A stretch of DNA of 64,000 bases from Pirellula staleyi DSM 6068 (GCA_945875845.1 CAMCMB010000008.1:1-64000); one strand, 5' to 3'. Counted from the first letter of the stretch, positions 1-10,754 are shown. Notes: generated by a model from the sequence alone, not told the origin. A program made the numbers and translations.

Positions 1-183
1 CGGTCGTGCAAATCGCAACCAACCATGATAACCTTAGACATAATTCGGCCCTCGTTGGAGAATGAAGTAATTTGGTATTCCCAACGAGTGTGCCGGATTT
101 TTTTCTTGATGCAACCCTACATAGTTTCTCCGCGAAAGATGCGTTCTCCCCCGGATAGGCTATGGTAACCCGACGGGTGAGGG
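1..183. other. Noncoding left edge
   Basis: No coding sequence is visible. Positions 51-58 and 81-88 are 8-base perfect inverted arms (CTCGTTGG / CCAACGAG). A run of seven T starts about ten bases after the right arm, so this may be a weak terminator for a gene left of the window. The rest is unassigned. Confidence 0.3.
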
Positions 184-412
184 CTTGTTGATTTAATGGG
201 CTGTGACACGGGGTATTCGAAAGTGGCATGGGCGTCTCGCCCATGGATTCACGAGCGAGCGCGCTCGTGCCACGCTTCGGTAACCCGACGCGTAACGGCT
301 TGTTGATTTAATGAAGTCGTTATTGGTTAAGGGCGGTATGACGGACTTCCAAGTCCGTCAATGGGGAATTCGACGGACTTGGAAGTCCGTCGTACCATTA
401 AATCAACAAGCC
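184..412. repeat. Dispersed palindromic repeat family A, long copy 1
   Basis: This stretch is almost identical to the reverse complement of 36979-37208. It starts with a short TTGTTGATTTAAT-type end and contains a hairpin-rich part (TGGGCGTCTCGCCCA and GAGCGAGCGCGCTC). It then carries two hairpins built on ACGGACTTCCAAGTCCGT and its complement, separated by a GGGGAATTC spacer, and ends in AAATCAACAAGCC. The outer ends are themselves inverted. A predicted ORF over this stretch is an artefact of the repeat. Confidence 0.85.
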
Positions 413-506
413 CGTAAGCGAAGGATTGCAGTTGGCTCCCCGCTTACGGGCACGGGTTACCAAACTGCCGCCAAAAAGTGGTCTATCCATAAATTCACAG
501 CCTACC

Positions 507-600
507 AAGGTTTTCGTAGCGGATCGGCGCGAGCCGACCGGTGAATTCCCAAGCGTGTTTGTGAATGCTCACCGGACAGCTTGCGCTGTTCCTCTTACAA
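507..600. repeat. REP-like repeat family B, inverted pair
   Basis: Two opposed copies of a short palindromic element sit here. One reads GTAGCGGATCGGCGCGAG followed by CCGACCGGTGAATTC. The other is the complement of GGAACAGCGCAAGCTGTCC. Each half can fold as a hairpin, and the pair is arranged head to head. Related copies lie at 4359-4394, 19552-19580, 29697-29798 and 61001-61082, always between genes. Confidence 0.75.
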
Positions 601-685
601 AGTGAGAGCCACTCGGCGAGAGCGGCGCCAGCCCTCAGCTGAAAATCATCGTGTGCTCGGGCTCCGGGCGTGGTAGAATTCGGAA

Positions 686-1339
686 ATGGATGCACCAACG
701 CTTTGCAATAATCCAGAACCCAATTTCCCAGATGAACGAGCCCAACTTCTGGCGGGTGGCGCGGACGCGTTGGCGGATTTGTTACAGCAATACCAAGCGC
801 CACTAGAACGTATCGTCCGTTTTCGTTTGGCTCCCGTTCTCCGTAGCCGAATCGAACCGGCAGACGTACTTCAAGAAGCGTACTTCGACATATCGCGGCG
901 TATCCAAGAGTACATCGATGGCGTTCCCGTTTCGTTCTTCGTTTGGATTCGACAGAAAACACTCCAAACGCTCATCGATATCCAACGCAAACATCTGAGT
1001 GAAAAACGGGATGCCAACCGGGAGGTTTTCACGGCCCTACCGTCACACGGTCAAACCAGTAGTCTCTCCATAGCCAAATTATTGTTGGACGACATCACCT
1101 CGCCAAGTCAAGCCGCTGTGCGCGCGGAGGAAATTCAAGAGCTTCGTTCGGCGCTCGAATCGATGAACGAAACCGACCGAGAAGTACTAGCGATGCGGCA
1201 TTTCGAACATTTGAATAACCAACAAGTTGCCGAAGTTCTCGGGCTATCACCAACCGCTGCGAGCAATCGCTACATTCGAGCTGCCGTCAAACTCGGCGAG
1301 ATTCTTAAATCTCTTTCCTCGAGGCATGGACCTCCATGA
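686..1339 (+). CDS. ECF-type RNA polymerase sigma factor
   Basis: This 217-residue protein fits an extracytoplasmic-function sigma factor that directs RNA polymerase to a small regulon. Residues about 30-100 look like region 2: an L-x-R-I-V-R-F-R helix, then EPADVLQEAY and a FFVWIRQKTLQTLIDIQR helix. Residues about 150-210 look like region 4, with a DREVLAMRHFEHLNNQQVAE helix-turn-helix ending in SNRYIRAAVKLGEIL. The stop codon overlaps the kinase start in ATGA, so the two genes are translationally coupled. ECF factors paired with Ser/Thr kinases are a known planctomycete arrangement. Control by the kinase is inference. The call as a sigma factor is firm; its regulon is unknown. Confidence 0.9.
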   Translation: MDAPTLCNNPEPNFPDERAQLLAGGADALADLLQQYQAPLERIVRFRLAPVLRSRIEPADVLQEAYFDISRRIQEYIDGVPVSFFVWIRQKTLQTLIDIQRKHLSEKRDANREVFTALPSHGQTSSLSIAKLLLDDITSPSQAAVRAEEIQELRSALESMNETDREVLAMRHFEHLNNQQVAEVLGLSPTAASNRYIRAAVKLGEILKSLSSRHGPP

Positions 1340-4338
1340 CCATCGACTCCGAATCGAATGAACGGCATCCCATCGAAATCCTAGCCGACGAATTTTCGCT
1401 GCGGCTTCGCAAGGGCGAGCATCCCACGATCGAGGAATACGCCCTCAAGCATCCCGACCTTGCCGAATCGATCCGTTCGATCTTTCCCTCCATCGCGCTG
1501 GTGGAACGGGTCTCGATCAAGGAAGATCAACAACGCAAATCGAATCCGATCCTGTCCGAGACTACGACGCGGAATCGAATTCCGGACTCGCTTGGTGATT
1601 ACCAAATCCTTCGCGAAATCGGACGAGGTGGAATGGGCATCGTCTATGAAGCGGTTCAGCGTTCCCTCAATCGACGCGTCGCATTAAAAGTGATCAATTC
1701 CTTGGTCTCGGGCAATAGTCAGCATCGTGCCCGTTTTCGTCGCGAAGCCGAAGCAGCGGCGAGCCTGCACCATACCAATATCGTTCCGATCTACGGCATC
1801 GGAGAAGACCACGATTTGCAGTACTACGCAATGCAATTGATCGACGGCGTTACACTGCAAGACGTTGTGGACTGTCTACGGCATGATTTTGTGGATTTCA
1901 AGACAACCACTTCGGCGGCGACGGACATCCAAGTCGATTCAAGTACTCTCTCGTCCAACAGCATTCGCACCAAGCTGCCATTCAATACCGCGCATGCAGC
2001 CAGATTGATGCTAACGAGCTCTTGGACTATGCCCAGCGTAGAAAATGAGCCTGCAGGGCCCCCTGGTGCTGCGCCCGCCAGCAACAGAGCGGTAAATCCA
2101 GAAGTAGCGACAGTTGCTATGTCGCAGCTTTCGCAAACGCAGACCCATCCCCATTTCGCCACTGAAATCGACACCATGTTGTTGGCGAATGAGACAAAGA
2201 AAGGGTCGAATAAATCAAAGCACGCTCAATTGACGAAAGGCTATTTTCGCAACGTTGCGAGAACCATTGCAAACGTTGCGAATGCAATCGACTACGCCCA
2301 CCATCAAAACCTCCTTCATCGTGATATCAAGCCCGCCAATCTGTTGCTCGATCGGGAAGGGACCATTTGGATTACCGACTTTGGATTGGCTCGCCGAACC
2401 GACTTGGATGCGGCGACGCAAACGGGCGAGATCCTCGGAACGCTACGGTACATGGCTCCTGAGCAAATCGCTGGCCACGGGGACTCGAGGGTTGACATCT
2501 ACAGTTTGGGGTTAACGCTCTTCGAAATGCTGACGCTCAGACCGGCTATCGAATCTCCCAAACTGCGACTATTGGACCCAGAGCACAATTCGGTGATTCC
2601 AACACTGCGATCGATCAACCCAAATATTCCCCACGACTTGCAGACCATCACGTTGAAAGCCTGCGCGTACGCGCCGGAACATCGCTATCAAAACGCCTGC
2701 GAAATGGAAGCGGACCTGCGGCGCTTTTTAGAGGATCGACCGATCCTCGCAAGACAAACGTCGCGTTTGGAAATGCTCACGCGTTGGGCTCGACGCAACC
2801 CAGCGATTGCAACGCTGGCTTCGGTAGCGATTGGAATGCTTTTGGTTATCGCCAGCTTACTCGCTGTTTGGAATCGCCAGCAACAACGTTCGCTTTTCGA
2901 GATCGGCAAGCAATACAATCGCGCCGAGCTCAACCTGAAAGAAAAATCGGAGGCGTTGGAGTCCGTACGCAAAGAGCAAATGCGAGCCGAGATGAACCTT
3001 GAGCTTGCTATAAAAGCATTCGATAAGATCATGGCGAACATCGCTTCGCGTGGCAGCACATTCGACGGCAGCAGCGATCTTGGGGAAGATGAAACCATTG
3101 AACTCAACGGTGCGTCCCTCAGTCAAGCCGATGTTGCCTTGCTAGAGTCCTTGTTGGAGTTTTTCGACCAGTTCAGCGAACAAAACGACAAAGACCTTCG
3201 TGTTGAGACCGCAACGGCCATGCAACGCGTTGGCGATATACAACAAAAAATTGGCAAAGTAGAACAAGCCGAAAAATCGTATCTCAAGGCCCTCGATTCG
3301 TTTCGAACTCTCTACAAACAATCGCCGCAGCAGTCTAGCACTTTGTTGTCCCAAATCGCGATCTACAACGAATTGATCGTGCTCAATGCCAAACGCGGCC
3401 AAATCCAAAAAACATTTGGACTGTACCAAGATGCTCGGAGATTGCTCGAACAATCACCCGAAATCGCTTCCTCTGCCGATGGGCGGTTTGCACTTGCTAA
3501 ATTGCTCAACAGCATCGGCACATTAGGGGCGAGGTTTGGGCGAGAGCCGAGAATTCGGTTTGGCGGTCCATTCGGTAAAGCTGGAACCTTTGGCGACGTG
3601 ATGCCACTTGCGCAAGCCGCAAAACTCAGGCGAGAATCGGAACTAAACGCAGAGTCGCTATCCCTGCTCAGAACACTCGCGAACGAATCACCTGAAAACA
3701 CTCCGTACAAAATCGTGCTTGCTCGGGCGCTAAAGGACGAGGTCCGAATCGCGAAGTTACTGAACGACATGCCGCGCGCAGACGAGGCGATGATGCGTTC
3801 CGTAGAGATTTTGGAAGGGCTTTGTGCGTCCCATCCGGATTCGTCCGCGACCAAGTACGAGTTAGCAGACACCCTCGGCACCAACGTTGGCACGCGAACC
3901 ATCGATATGCAGCGAGCCGAACGAGCGCTATCGCTATGCGACGAGATTCTGACAGAGTTTCCCTATGTTCCGGAGTATCTGGCATTGAAAGCTTCGGTAT
4001 TGGTCAAGTTAAGCGCGACCACTCAATTATCGACAGGTCGTTCTCAAAAAGCGGAGGAATTGCTGCTTGAGGCCGTTCGGCTCCAGCGCGACTTGGCAAA
4101 CCGCTATCCAGACATCGCAATGTATACCTTGAGTTTGGCACAATCGCTCGTCCAACTCAGTGAACTCGAGATGACATTGAAAAAACCTGCCAAAGCCAAA
4201 GAAACGATTGACCAAGCCATTCAAAGGATCGAGTCCTTGCAACGCCAAAGCAAGGGAGAGGTCATTTTGAAGCAAATGAGCGAACGGCTCCGCGAACGGA
4301 AATCCTTGATCGAATCCAGGCAGCCCAAAAAGCCATAA
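1336..4338 (+). CDS. Membrane-anchored Ser/Thr protein kinase with TPR-like C-terminus
   Basis: This is a 1000-residue Hanks-type kinase. The glycine loop GRGGMG is at 96-101, the ATP lysine in VALKV at about 117, the catalytic loop HRDIKPANLL at 328-337, DFG at 348-350 and the APE-type motif MAPEQ shortly after. A stretch of about 115 residues (185-300), rich in Ser/Thr/Ala, is inserted between the lobes; ordinary bacterial kinases lack it. One membrane helix lies near 490-515. After it come a coiled coil and TPR-like helices (about 590-980), expected to face the other side of the membrane. The first 80 residues form a small acidic helical domain (EEYALKHPDLAESI) common in planctomycete kinases. 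The start overlaps the sigma-factor stop, which suggests the kinase acts in the same signalling path. Confidence 0.92.
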   Translation: MTIDSESNERHPIEILADEFSLRLRKGEHPTIEEYALKHPDLAESIRSIFPSIALVERVSIKEDQQRKSNPILSETTTRNRIPDSLGDYQILREIGRGGMGIVYEAVQRSLNRRVALKVINSLVSGNSQHRARFRREAEAAASLHHTNIVPIYGIGEDHDLQYYAMQLIDGVTLQDVVDCLRHDFVDFKTTTSAATDIQVDSSTLSSNSIRTKLPFNTAHAARLMLTSSWTMPSVENEPAGPPGAAPASNRAVNPEVATVAMSQLSQTQTHPHFATEIDTMLLANETKKGSNKSKHAQLTKGYFRNVARTIANVANAIDYAHHQNLLHRDIKPANLLLDREGTIWITDFGLARRTDLDAATQTGEILGTLRYMAPEQIAGHGDSRVDIYSLGLTLFEMLTLRPAIESPKLRLLDPEHNSVIPTLRSINPNIPHDLQTITLKACAYAPEHRYQNACEMEADLRRFLEDRPILARQTSRLEMLTRWARRNPAIATLASVAIGMLLVIASLLAVWNRQQQRSLFEIGKQYNRAELNLKEKSEALESVRKEQMRAEMNLELAIKAFDKIMANIASRGSTFDGSSDLGEDETIELNGASLSQADVALLESLLEFFDQFSEQNDKDLRVETATAMQRVGDIQQKIGKVEQAEKSYLKALDSFRTLYKQSPQQSSTLLSQIAIYNELIVLNAKRGQIQKTFGLYQDARRLLEQSPEIASSADGRFALAKLLNSIGTLGARFGREPRIRFGGPFGKAGTFGDVMPLAQAAKLRRESELNAESLSLLRTLANESPENTPYKIVLARALKDEVRIAKLLNDMPRADEAMMRSVEILEGLCASHPDSSATKYELADTLGTNVGTRTIDMQRAERALSLCDEILTEFPYVPEYLALKASVLVKLSATTQLSTGRSQKAEELLLEAVRLQRDLANRYPDIAMYTLSLAQSLVQLSELEMTLKKPAKAKETIDQAIQRIESLQRQSKGEVILKQMSERLRERKSLIESRQPKKP

Positions 4339-4358
4339 ACCGAGCGACAGAGAACTCA

Positions 4359-4394
4359 CTTCGTGGCGGAACGGCGCTAGCCGTCCGGTGAGTC
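4359..4394. repeat. REP-like repeat family B, single copy
   Basis: The element reads CGTGGCGGAACGGCGCTAG followed by CCGTCCGGTGAGTC. GGACGGCTAGCGCC-type arms allow a hairpin. It lies between the convergent kinase and oxoprolinase genes. Confidence 0.6.
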
Positions 4395-4451
4395 AAACGA
4401 ACGACAGCAACCACTGGCATAAAGCCAGATGGCATGTGTTGAATCCGTTGC

Positions 4452-7400
4452 CTATCCTACTCCGCCGCCGCCAGGCGTTTCGATCAAGATACTCTCGCCT
4501 GCAGCGATGGTTAAGTGTGCAGAGCTTGGCAATGGAATTTGCGTTCCATCGTTTTGAATAAGCCAGTTTCCGCCCGCTTTGCCAGCCGCTCCTCCGTCCA
4601 ATCCAAAGGGCGCGCACGTCCTGCGACTTGTGACGAGAGACACCACCAAGGGCTTTAAGGCTTGAATCTGTCGGATCATGCCGTTGCCTCCCGAATGCTG
4701 ACCTCTCCCCCCGCTAGCCGGACGAATTCCGAACCGAACAAGTCGTACAGGGTATCGTTTTTCCAATACCTCCACGTCTGTCAAACGCGTGTTGGTCATA
4801 TGCGAATGAACCGCATCTTCGCCGTTGGCCGTATGCGTTGCCCCTGTTCCCCCTCCGATCGTTTCGTAGTATCCAAACGTCGAGTCGCCAAACAAGAAAT
4901 TGTTCATCGTCCCTTGGCTCGCAGCCGCCAGCCCCAACGCTCCCAGCAAACAATCCACAACACGTTGACTGGTTTCAACATTTCCGCCTGCAACGGCCGG
5001 CCAATCCTCTTGATTCCCACTGGGTTTCGGATTGAGGATCCCTTCGGGAATCTTTATCTCGACACAACGCAATACACCCGAATTCAATGGCAGCGAATCG
5101 GCCAGCGCGCATCGGATGACGTACATCGTCGCCGCCGCTACGATGGCTGGATTTGCATTCAGGTTCCCTTTTGAGACCAAGCCTGTACCTGCAAAATCGA
5201 TTTGCAACACGGGCTCATCGGCGTGGTTGGTTGTGGGCGTAGCAGAGACACGAATTTCCGTACCATCATCCATTGTGTCCGCAAAGCTACGAACCCGATT
5301 CCCAAGGGTTCGGATCCAAGCTCGCGTCTTGGCTTCGGATGCTTGTTGGATGAATTCCAAGTATTGCTTCAGAGTCTCAAGTCCATAGTCGAGGGACAAT
5401 TCTCGCATCGCGAGTAGCCCCTGCTGATTGGCTGCTTGCTGGGCAGCCAAATCCGCCATGTTCTCTCCTACCGATCGCGATGGATAAGCCGCATCGCGGA
5501 GCAACGACTCGACTTGCCCAGAGCAATCGTTTCCCTGTTGGACCAAGTGCATGGGTGGAATAATGACTCCTTCCTCACCTAAACGCGTCGATGTTGGTGA
5601 CATCGAACCCGGAGCAATTCCACCTATCTCCGCGTGGTGGGCACGGCATGCAACAAAGAAATCGGGAACGCCGGTCGCGCGTTGCAAATCCGCAAAGACA
5701 GGGGTAATCACGGTGACATCGGGCAAATGCGAACCACCTTGATAGGGATCGTTGGTGATGAAACAGTCGCCAGGAAACATGTTCGGAAACTTCGCTAGCA
5801 TGCAGCGAATGGTTTCACTCATGGCCCCAAGATGGACTGGCACATGAGGCGCGTTGGCAATGAGGTCTCCATTCGCCGCAAACACAGCGCAGCTAAAATC
5901 ACGTCGGTCTTTTACGTTGACGCTAATCGCGGTCTGCTCCAAAACGATCCCCATCTGATCTGCGATTGCAGCGATGCGTTGAGCCAGCACCTCCCGAAGG
6001 ACAGGATCGACGGCTTCGGAAACCGAGGCATGGACTCGTTCTGCCGCAGGCTTTTTCTCGGCGTCGATTCGTCGAAGCGAAAGAGTTCGATCGGACAAAA
6101 CAGATGCTTTCCAACCTCTCTCAACGGCTGTCGTGCTGCCGCTCGATACGATCAATGCAGGGCCGCGAATGGATTGGCCTGGAGCGAGCTCGCCTCGTAA
6201 ATGAACGCGTTTGTCGAGAGTTTTTTCGGCGTGTGGGACGGGTGGCTCAACCGAAACGATTTTTTCGAGTTGGTTTTCTGACTTCGCACAGTATTCCCCT
6301 TTGAGCGACACCGCTTCGATGGGTTTCCCCGTGCGTACATAACCAAATCGAGTTCGATGCATGGCTTCGAATCGCGCGATGCAATCGAGATTCAGCCGCG
6401 AATGGTCATGCGGACCCAGATGGATGGAGCCCATGTCGTCGAGCGAAACCAGCATCGAGCCCTCGGTTCCCGTGTACTTCAATTCCATTTCAAACGTGGC
6501 GGACACTTGTTTGCTCGCGATGCCTTCCCGGTCGAATTCGACGAACGCTTCACGGTTCATGTTCGCCACCAACCGAGAGACATCGAGAGAGTCAACATCC
6601 GCAAGCGGTCGGTAAATGGCTCTGGAAAACGATCGCTTGACGGAGGCCATTCCCATACCGAGCGCGCTCAACAACCCGGCGTCCGGCGGGTCGATCACAT
6701 GTTGGATGCCGAGCAGATCCGCGATCTCACAAATATGTTGACCGGCTGCGCCTCCAAAGCCAACGATTGAGTGCGCGCGTGGGTCTGCTCCCTGTGCAAT
6801 CGAAATGCTTCGAACCGCTGCAGCCATGTGTTCATTGGCGATTCGTCGAAAACCTTCGCATAATTGATCGGACGTGAATCTCTCAATGGACAAGTCGGAC
6901 GAGCCATTCAATTGCGCAAGAACCGCCTCGAGCCGCTGCTCGGCTGCGCGGCGATCCAACGAGAACGGAAAGGTGGCGGTGTCGATTCGATCCGTCAATA
7001 AGTTCAGGTCGGTGATCGTCAAGGGGCCACCGCGGCCATAGCAGGCCGGCCCAGGATTGGCGCCCGCACTTTGAGGGCCGACACGTAACCGCACGCCATC
7101 AAACCAACAAACACTTCCGCCGCCAGCAGCAACCGTGTGAATCGCAAGCGTAGGAACCATCATTCGTACACCCGCTTTGATGGTTTCGTTTTCCAACTGC
7201 AACTTGCCATCGATTCGACAGACATCCGTACTCGTGCCACCCATGTCCAAGCCTATGCAGCGGGGCTGGTGCATCGCTTGCGAGTACGCCTCGATGGCAA
7301 CTGCACCTCCTGCTGGACCAGATAATACGCTGTCTTTTCCCCGGTACGAGTCGGCTGAGACCAGACCGCCACTGCTGGTCATCACTCGCAAATGCGTTCG

Positions 7401-8378
7401 GTTGTCTAAACCGAATTGGTTCGCAACCGTTTGCAAATACCCTTGAACAATCGGAGTCAAGTAAGCGTCCATCAGTGTCGTCTCCGCTCGGATGACCGCT
7501 TTGATCTTGGGAGCAATTTGACTGCTGATACAAATACACGTAAACCCAATCCTTTCAGCGATTTGCTCGATCATCGCTTCATGAACGGGATTGCAATAGG
7601 AGTGAAGCAAGCAAACGGCGATGGAACGAATGCCGGTAGCAAACAGGTGGCGAAGTTCCCGTTCGGCTTGCTCAACATCCAACGGTACCAGCACGGAACC
7701 ATTTGCATCCATGCGTTCGTCGATCTCCACAACACTTGCATGTAGTGGCGTTCGTTTGCGTACGTTTAACGCAAACAAGTCGGGCCGTTCCTGATAACCG
7801 ATACGTAACAAGTCACCAAAGCCACGCGTTGTGACCAAAGCACACGGTTGGCCAGTACGAGTCAGCAGCGCATTGGTACCTCGGGTTGTTCCCAGCCGAA
7901 CTTGCAAAGGCGGTAATGATTGCGTTGGGTTTAGGCCCAGTATCAATCGTGCCGCCAACACGGGGGCCTCGAGTCCGCAGTCGAGCTCGTACCTCACGCA
8001 CTGGACTCGGTCGAGTGTGCCGTTCAACGCCACATTCTCGACTTTAGAACCCACCGCATGGGTTTCCGCTAATTGAATTCGACCGTCGGTTGGGTCGAAA
8101 CCAAGGCACTTTTGAGTCGCGAACGGTTCGCCGAGAGGATCGATCCAAACCACTTTGGCGCCGATCCAAAATTCCGTTGGGTCATTCTTTCGCAAGGGAT
8201 CGATGAAGGTGTTCGGATCGATCCAATGCGAAACCGTTCCTTTGACGAGCCCGCTGCTCAAAACTTTGATACAGCGGCGTGATCCATCGGGTTGGTTCAC
8301 AAAGCAATCCGTAAACGTTCCACCCACATCGCACCAAACTTCATAGGCCTTAACGTTCTGCAATCCATCGGGATTCAT
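4452..8378 (-). CDS. 5-oxoprolinase (fused hydantoinase A and B domains)
   Basis: This 1308-residue protein matches the length and order of fused ATP-dependent 5-oxoprolinases, which open 5-oxo-L-proline to glutamate in the cytoplasm. The N-terminal half is hydantoinase-A-like: [13 protein letters not shown] near residue 14, [12 protein letters not shown] near 160, and an ASKHA-type [14 protein letters not shown] near 375. From about residue 775 to the end it is hydantoinase-B-like: [30 protein letters not shown], and a Gly-rich end (ETPGGGGVG). Its start overlaps the stop of the upstream HemW-like gene by four bases, so both are probably one transcript. A hydantoinase or acetone-carboxylase-like substrate cannot be excluded, but the single-chain fusion favours oxoprolinase. 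Confidence 0.9.
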   Translation of the reverse strand: MNPDGLQNVKAYEVWCDVGGTFTDCFVNQPDGSRRCIKVLSSGLVKGTVSHWIDPNTFIDPLRKNDPTEFWIGAKVVWIDPLGEPFATQKCLGFDPTDGRIQLAETHAVGSKVENVALNGTLDRVQCVRYELDCGLEAPVLAARLILGLNPTQSLPPLQVRLGTTRGTNALLTRTGQPCALVTTRGFGDLLRIGYQERPDLFALNVRKRTPLHASVVEIDERMDANGSVLVPLDVEQAERELRHLFATGIRSIAVCLLHSYCNPVHEAMIEQIAERIGFTCICISSQIAPKIKAVIRAETTLMDAYLTPIVQGYLQTVANQFGLDNRTHLRVMTSSGGLVSADSYRGKDSVLSGPAGGAVAIEAYSQAMHQPRCIGLDMGGTSTDVCRIDGKLQLENETIKAGVRMMVPTLAIHTVAAGGGSVCWFDGVRLRVGPQSAGANPGPACYGRGGPLTITDLNLLTDRIDTATFPFSLDRRAAEQRLEAVLAQLNGSSDLSIERFTSDQLCEGFRRIANEHMAAAVRSISIAQGADPRAHSIVGFGGAAGQHICEIADLLGIQHVIDPPDAGLLSALGMGMASVKRSFSRAIYRPLADVDSLDVSRLVANMNREAFVEFDREGIASKQVSATFEMELKYTGTEGSMLVSLDDMGSIHLGPHDHSRLNLDCIARFEAMHRTRFGYVRTGKPIEAVSLKGEYCAKSENQLEKIVSVEPPVPHAEKTLDKRVHLRGELAPGQSIRGPALIVSSGSTTAVERGWKASVLSDRTLSLRRIDAEKKPAAERVHASVSEAVDPVLREVLAQRIAAIADQMGIVLEQTAISVNVKDRRDFSCAVFAANGDLIANAPHVPVHLGAMSETIRCMLAKFPNMFPGDCFITNDPYQGGSHLPDVTVITPVFADLQRATGVPDFFVACRAHHAEIGGIAPGSMSPTSTRLGEEGVIIPPMHLVQQGNDCSGQVESLLRDAAYPSRSVGENMADLAAQQAANQQGLLAMRELSLDYGLETLKQYLEFIQQASEAKTRAWIRTLGNRVRSFADTMDDGTEIRVSATPTTNHADEPVLQIDFAGTGLVSKGNLNANPAIVAAATMYVIRCALADSLPLNSGVLRCVEIKIPEGILNPKPSGNQEDWPAVAGGNVETSQRVVDCLLGALGLAAASQGTMNNFLFGDSTFGYYETIGGGTGATHTANGEDAVHSHMTNTRLTDVEVLEKRYPVRLVRFGIRPASGGRGQHSGGNGMIRQIQALKPLVVSLVTSRRTCAPFGLDGGAAGKAGGNWLIQNDGTQIPLPSSAHLTIAAGESILIETPGGGGVG

Positions 8379-9571
8379 AAGTAGTCACCCCATAATGCAT
8401 CGCTTACAAACAAACCAGCGCGGGTAAGGCGAATCCTTTCACTTTCTCGCATCAACCAACCGCCAGCGATATGTTTCTCGATCGCAGCGTCGATCGCAGT
8501 CGCGACGCTAGGCTCCGCTTCCAATCGCATGGCTGTCCAGTTGACTCCCTCCAGTTGACGCATTCCAAAGACGAATTTTTCGCGAACACGCTGTGCGTTG
8601 GAAAGTCTCTCCGTCTCATGGATGGCAGATCGGTTTTGTTCGATTCTGCGTATGTATTCTAGTGTGCCTCGGTGATTGACACTTCGCGTCCCTCCGACAA
8701 ACCGCGCTGCGCTCGGGCCGAATGCCCACCAGGAATGTCCCAGCCAATAGCTTTGATTGTGCCGGCAACGATGCGATGGCATTGCGAAATTCGAGATCTC
8801 GTAATGTTCGAAGCCAGCACCGATCAATCGATCGATGGCTTCCTCGTACATAGACAGTTCCAGCTCTTCTGGAATGGACTCCAGTTCGTGGCGTTCTCGC
8901 ATTCCCCAAAAGCGAGAACCCTTTTCAAAGGTTAAGCCATAAGTGGAAAGGTGATGAACGCCCAAATCGATCGCGGTCTGGAGGTCGGTTTGCCAGCCTG
9001 AAAACGTTTCGTTTGGAGCGCCAAAGATCAGATCGAGCGATACGGAGCTAAAATATTTCAGGGAACGCTCCACCGATTGCATGAGTTCTTGCGGAGAATG
9101 GTCCCGTTCGAGTCGAATCAGTTTGGTCGGTTGAAAAGATTGCCCTCCGATGCTGATGCGATTGATTCCGCGTGAGCAAATGTGCTCGCAAAAAGAATCC
9201 GAAATATCGAGCGGATTGGCTTCGATCGTCCATTCACCTTGCGAGGAAAGCGGCAGCCAGTGATTGAGCAAGCTTAACAACCGGTCCATCCGGTCCTGAG
9301 GCAGAATCGAAGGGGTGCCGCCACCGAGAAAAAGTGTTTCGACCTGTCGAGGGATTTCGAGTTTTGAGAGTTCGACCGCTAGCGCGCTCAGAAATCGATC
9401 AAAAAGGTCATCGCGATTCGCAAGGAGCGAAAAATTGCAATATCCGCACCTATGGCGGCAAAATGGGATATGGACGTAGGCCGACACAGGGGATTCAGCT
9501 TGCTCGTCCCAGCCCCAGATCTGCAGGCCGTCCTTGGTCGATTCGAGCGGAGTCGGGATGTTTCGTGTCAT
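8375..9571 (-). CDS. hemW: HemW-like radical SAM protein (coproporphyrinogen III oxidase-like)
   Basis: The product carries the radical SAM motif CRHRCGYC (C-x3-C-x2-C), which holds a 4Fe-4S cluster, followed by LFLGGGTPSIL and TIEANP, and later ISIGGQSF and a DLIFGAPNETFSGW stretch. This is the HemN/HemW layout. HemW proteins are heme chaperones rather than true oxygen-independent coproporphyrinogen oxidases, and HemN usually carries an extra N-terminal cysteine and extension not seen here. I chose ATG 9571 (398 residues). The frame stays open to 9616, but that start would leave almost no room for the divergent oxidoreductase promoter. The stop overlaps the oxoprolinase start in ATGA. Confidence 0.85.
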   Translation of the reverse strand: MTRNIPTPLESTKDGLQIWGWDEQAESPVSAYVHIPFCRHRCGYCNFSLLANRDDLFDRFLSALAVELSKLEIPRQVETLFLGGGTPSILPQDRMDRLLSLLNHWLPLSSQGEWTIEANPLDISDSFCEHICSRGINRISIGGQSFQPTKLIRLERDHSPQELMQSVERSLKYFSSVSLDLIFGAPNETFSGWQTDLQTAIDLGVHHLSTYGLTFEKGSRFWGMRERHELESIPEELELSMYEEAIDRLIGAGFEHYEISNFAMPSHRCRHNQSYWLGHSWWAFGPSAARFVGGTRSVNHRGTLEYIRRIEQNRSAIHETERLSNAQRVREKFVFGMRQLEGVNWTAMRLEAEPSVATAIDAAIEKHIAGGWLMRESERIRLTRAGLFVSDALWGDYL

Positions 9572-9640
9572 GGTTATAGAGTAAACCCTCATGTACAATT
9601 TAACCACCCGTTTCATTCATCTCGAGAAAGCTAAAGTGTT

Positions 9641-10696
9641 ATGACAGGTTGGGCCATAATCGGTTGCGGCATGATTGCCAAATTCCACGCAAGAGCGATT
9701 GCCGAGCTAAAAGGCTCGACATTGGTCGCGTGCCACAGCCGCTCGCAGGACAAGGCAAATGAGTTTGCCAAAGAGTTTGGAGGCACAGGCTTCGACGACT
9801 TGACGAAGATGCTCGCCCATCCCAAGGTGGATATCGTCACCATTTGCACCCCGAGTGGTGCGCATCTAGAACCAGGAGTAGCCGCCGCCAAGGCCGGAAA
9901 GCACGTTTTGGTCGAAAAGCCGCTTGAGGTCACGACGGCTCGCTGCGATCGACTCATCGCGGCATGCGATCGGGCGGGAGTGCAGCTCGGCACAATCTTC
10001 CCATCGCGTTTCCATCGATCGGCGCAACTGCTCAAGCAGGCAGTCGAACAAGAGCGTTTTGGAACGATTGCCTTGGCTGCGGCCTATGTGAAGTGGTTTC
10101 GCACGCAAGCATACTATGATAGCGGCAAATGGCGTGGCACATGGCAACTCGATGGCGGTGGAGCCCTAATGAACCAAGCGATTCACAGTGTCGACTTGCT
10201 ATTGTGGCTGATGGGACCGGTCAAGTCGGTATCGGCAATGACGGCGCTGCGAGCTCACGAACGAATCGAAGTGGAGGATGCCGCCACTGCAATTTTGGAA
10301 TTTGAATCAGGTGCGTTGGGGACCATCGAAGCATCCACAGCCGCGTTTCCAGGGTCGCTCAAACGAATCGAAATCGCGGGCTCAATGGGGTCCGCTACGT
10401 TGGAAGAAGAAGCGATTAAACAATGGTCGTTTGCGAAGTCGATGAAGTCGGATGCCAAAATACTGGATCAAATGCAGGGTAACGTAACAGGTGGAGGGGC
10501 GGCTGATCCAACTGCCATCGGACACAAAGCTCACCGAGATCTCTTCGCGGATTTCTTGTCTGGAGTAAAAAAGAAACTACCCTGTTCGATCGACGGCAAC
10601 GAAGGCCGGAAGAGCGTCGAGCTCATTACGAGCATCTACAAAGCAGCCAATGGAGGAAAGCGAGTAACTCTCCGGAAGTTAGCCGAAGGGCGATAG
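9641..10696 (+). CDS. Gfo/Idh/MocA family NAD(P)-dependent oxidoreductase
   Basis: This 351-residue protein has an N-terminal Rossmann fold (WAIIGCGMIAKFHARAI at residues 3-19), a conserved VLVEKPLEVT motif near 89 with the lysine typical of the family, and a C-terminal alpha/beta domain (GGGALMNQAIHSVDLLLWL near 173) with the usual histidine. Such enzymes oxidise or reduce sugars, inositols or related polyols with a bound nicotinamide cofactor. Planctomycetes hold many paralogues and the substrate cannot be read from sequence. It is divergent from hemW with a gap of about 70 bases. Its last codons form the left arm of a long hairpin. Confidence 0.9.
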   Translation: MTGWAIIGCGMIAKFHARAIAELKGSTLVACHSRSQDKANEFAKEFGGTGFDDLTKMLAHPKVDIVTICTPSGAHLEPGVAAAKAGKHVLVEKPLEVTTARCDRLIAACDRAGVQLGTIFPSRFHRSAQLLKQAVEQERFGTIALAAAYVKWFRTQAYYDSGKWRGTWQLDGGGALMNQAIHSVDLLLWLMGPVKSVSAMTALRAHERIEVEDAATAILEFESGALGTIEASTAAFPGSLKRIEIAGSMGSATLEEEAIKQWSFAKSMKSDAKILDQMQGNVTGGGAADPTAIGHKAHRDLFADFLSGVKKKLPCSIDGNEGRKSVELITSIYKAANGGKRVTLRKLAEGR

Positions 10697-10754
10697 CCCC
10701 GGTTCTCGACGAATGTCGAGCAATTGGAAAACCGGGGCTATCGCCCAACGGCTA
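10680..10754 (+). terminator. Long hairpin over the end of the oxidoreductase gene
   Basis: Arms GGGCGATAGCCCCGGTT (10688-10704) and its exact complement (10730-10746) pair over 17 bases. An inner CTCGACGAATGTCGAG hairpin sits in the loop, and outer TAGCCG/CGGCTA arms extend the stem. The left arm contains the stop codon of the gene. There is no clean T run, so Rho-independent termination is uncertain; a repeat element or mRNA-stabilising fold are alternatives. Confidence 0.5.

Noticed and set aside
311-544. A 77-codon open frame at the left edge
   Set aside because: It lies entirely in repeat families A and B and encodes the palindromes; no domain.
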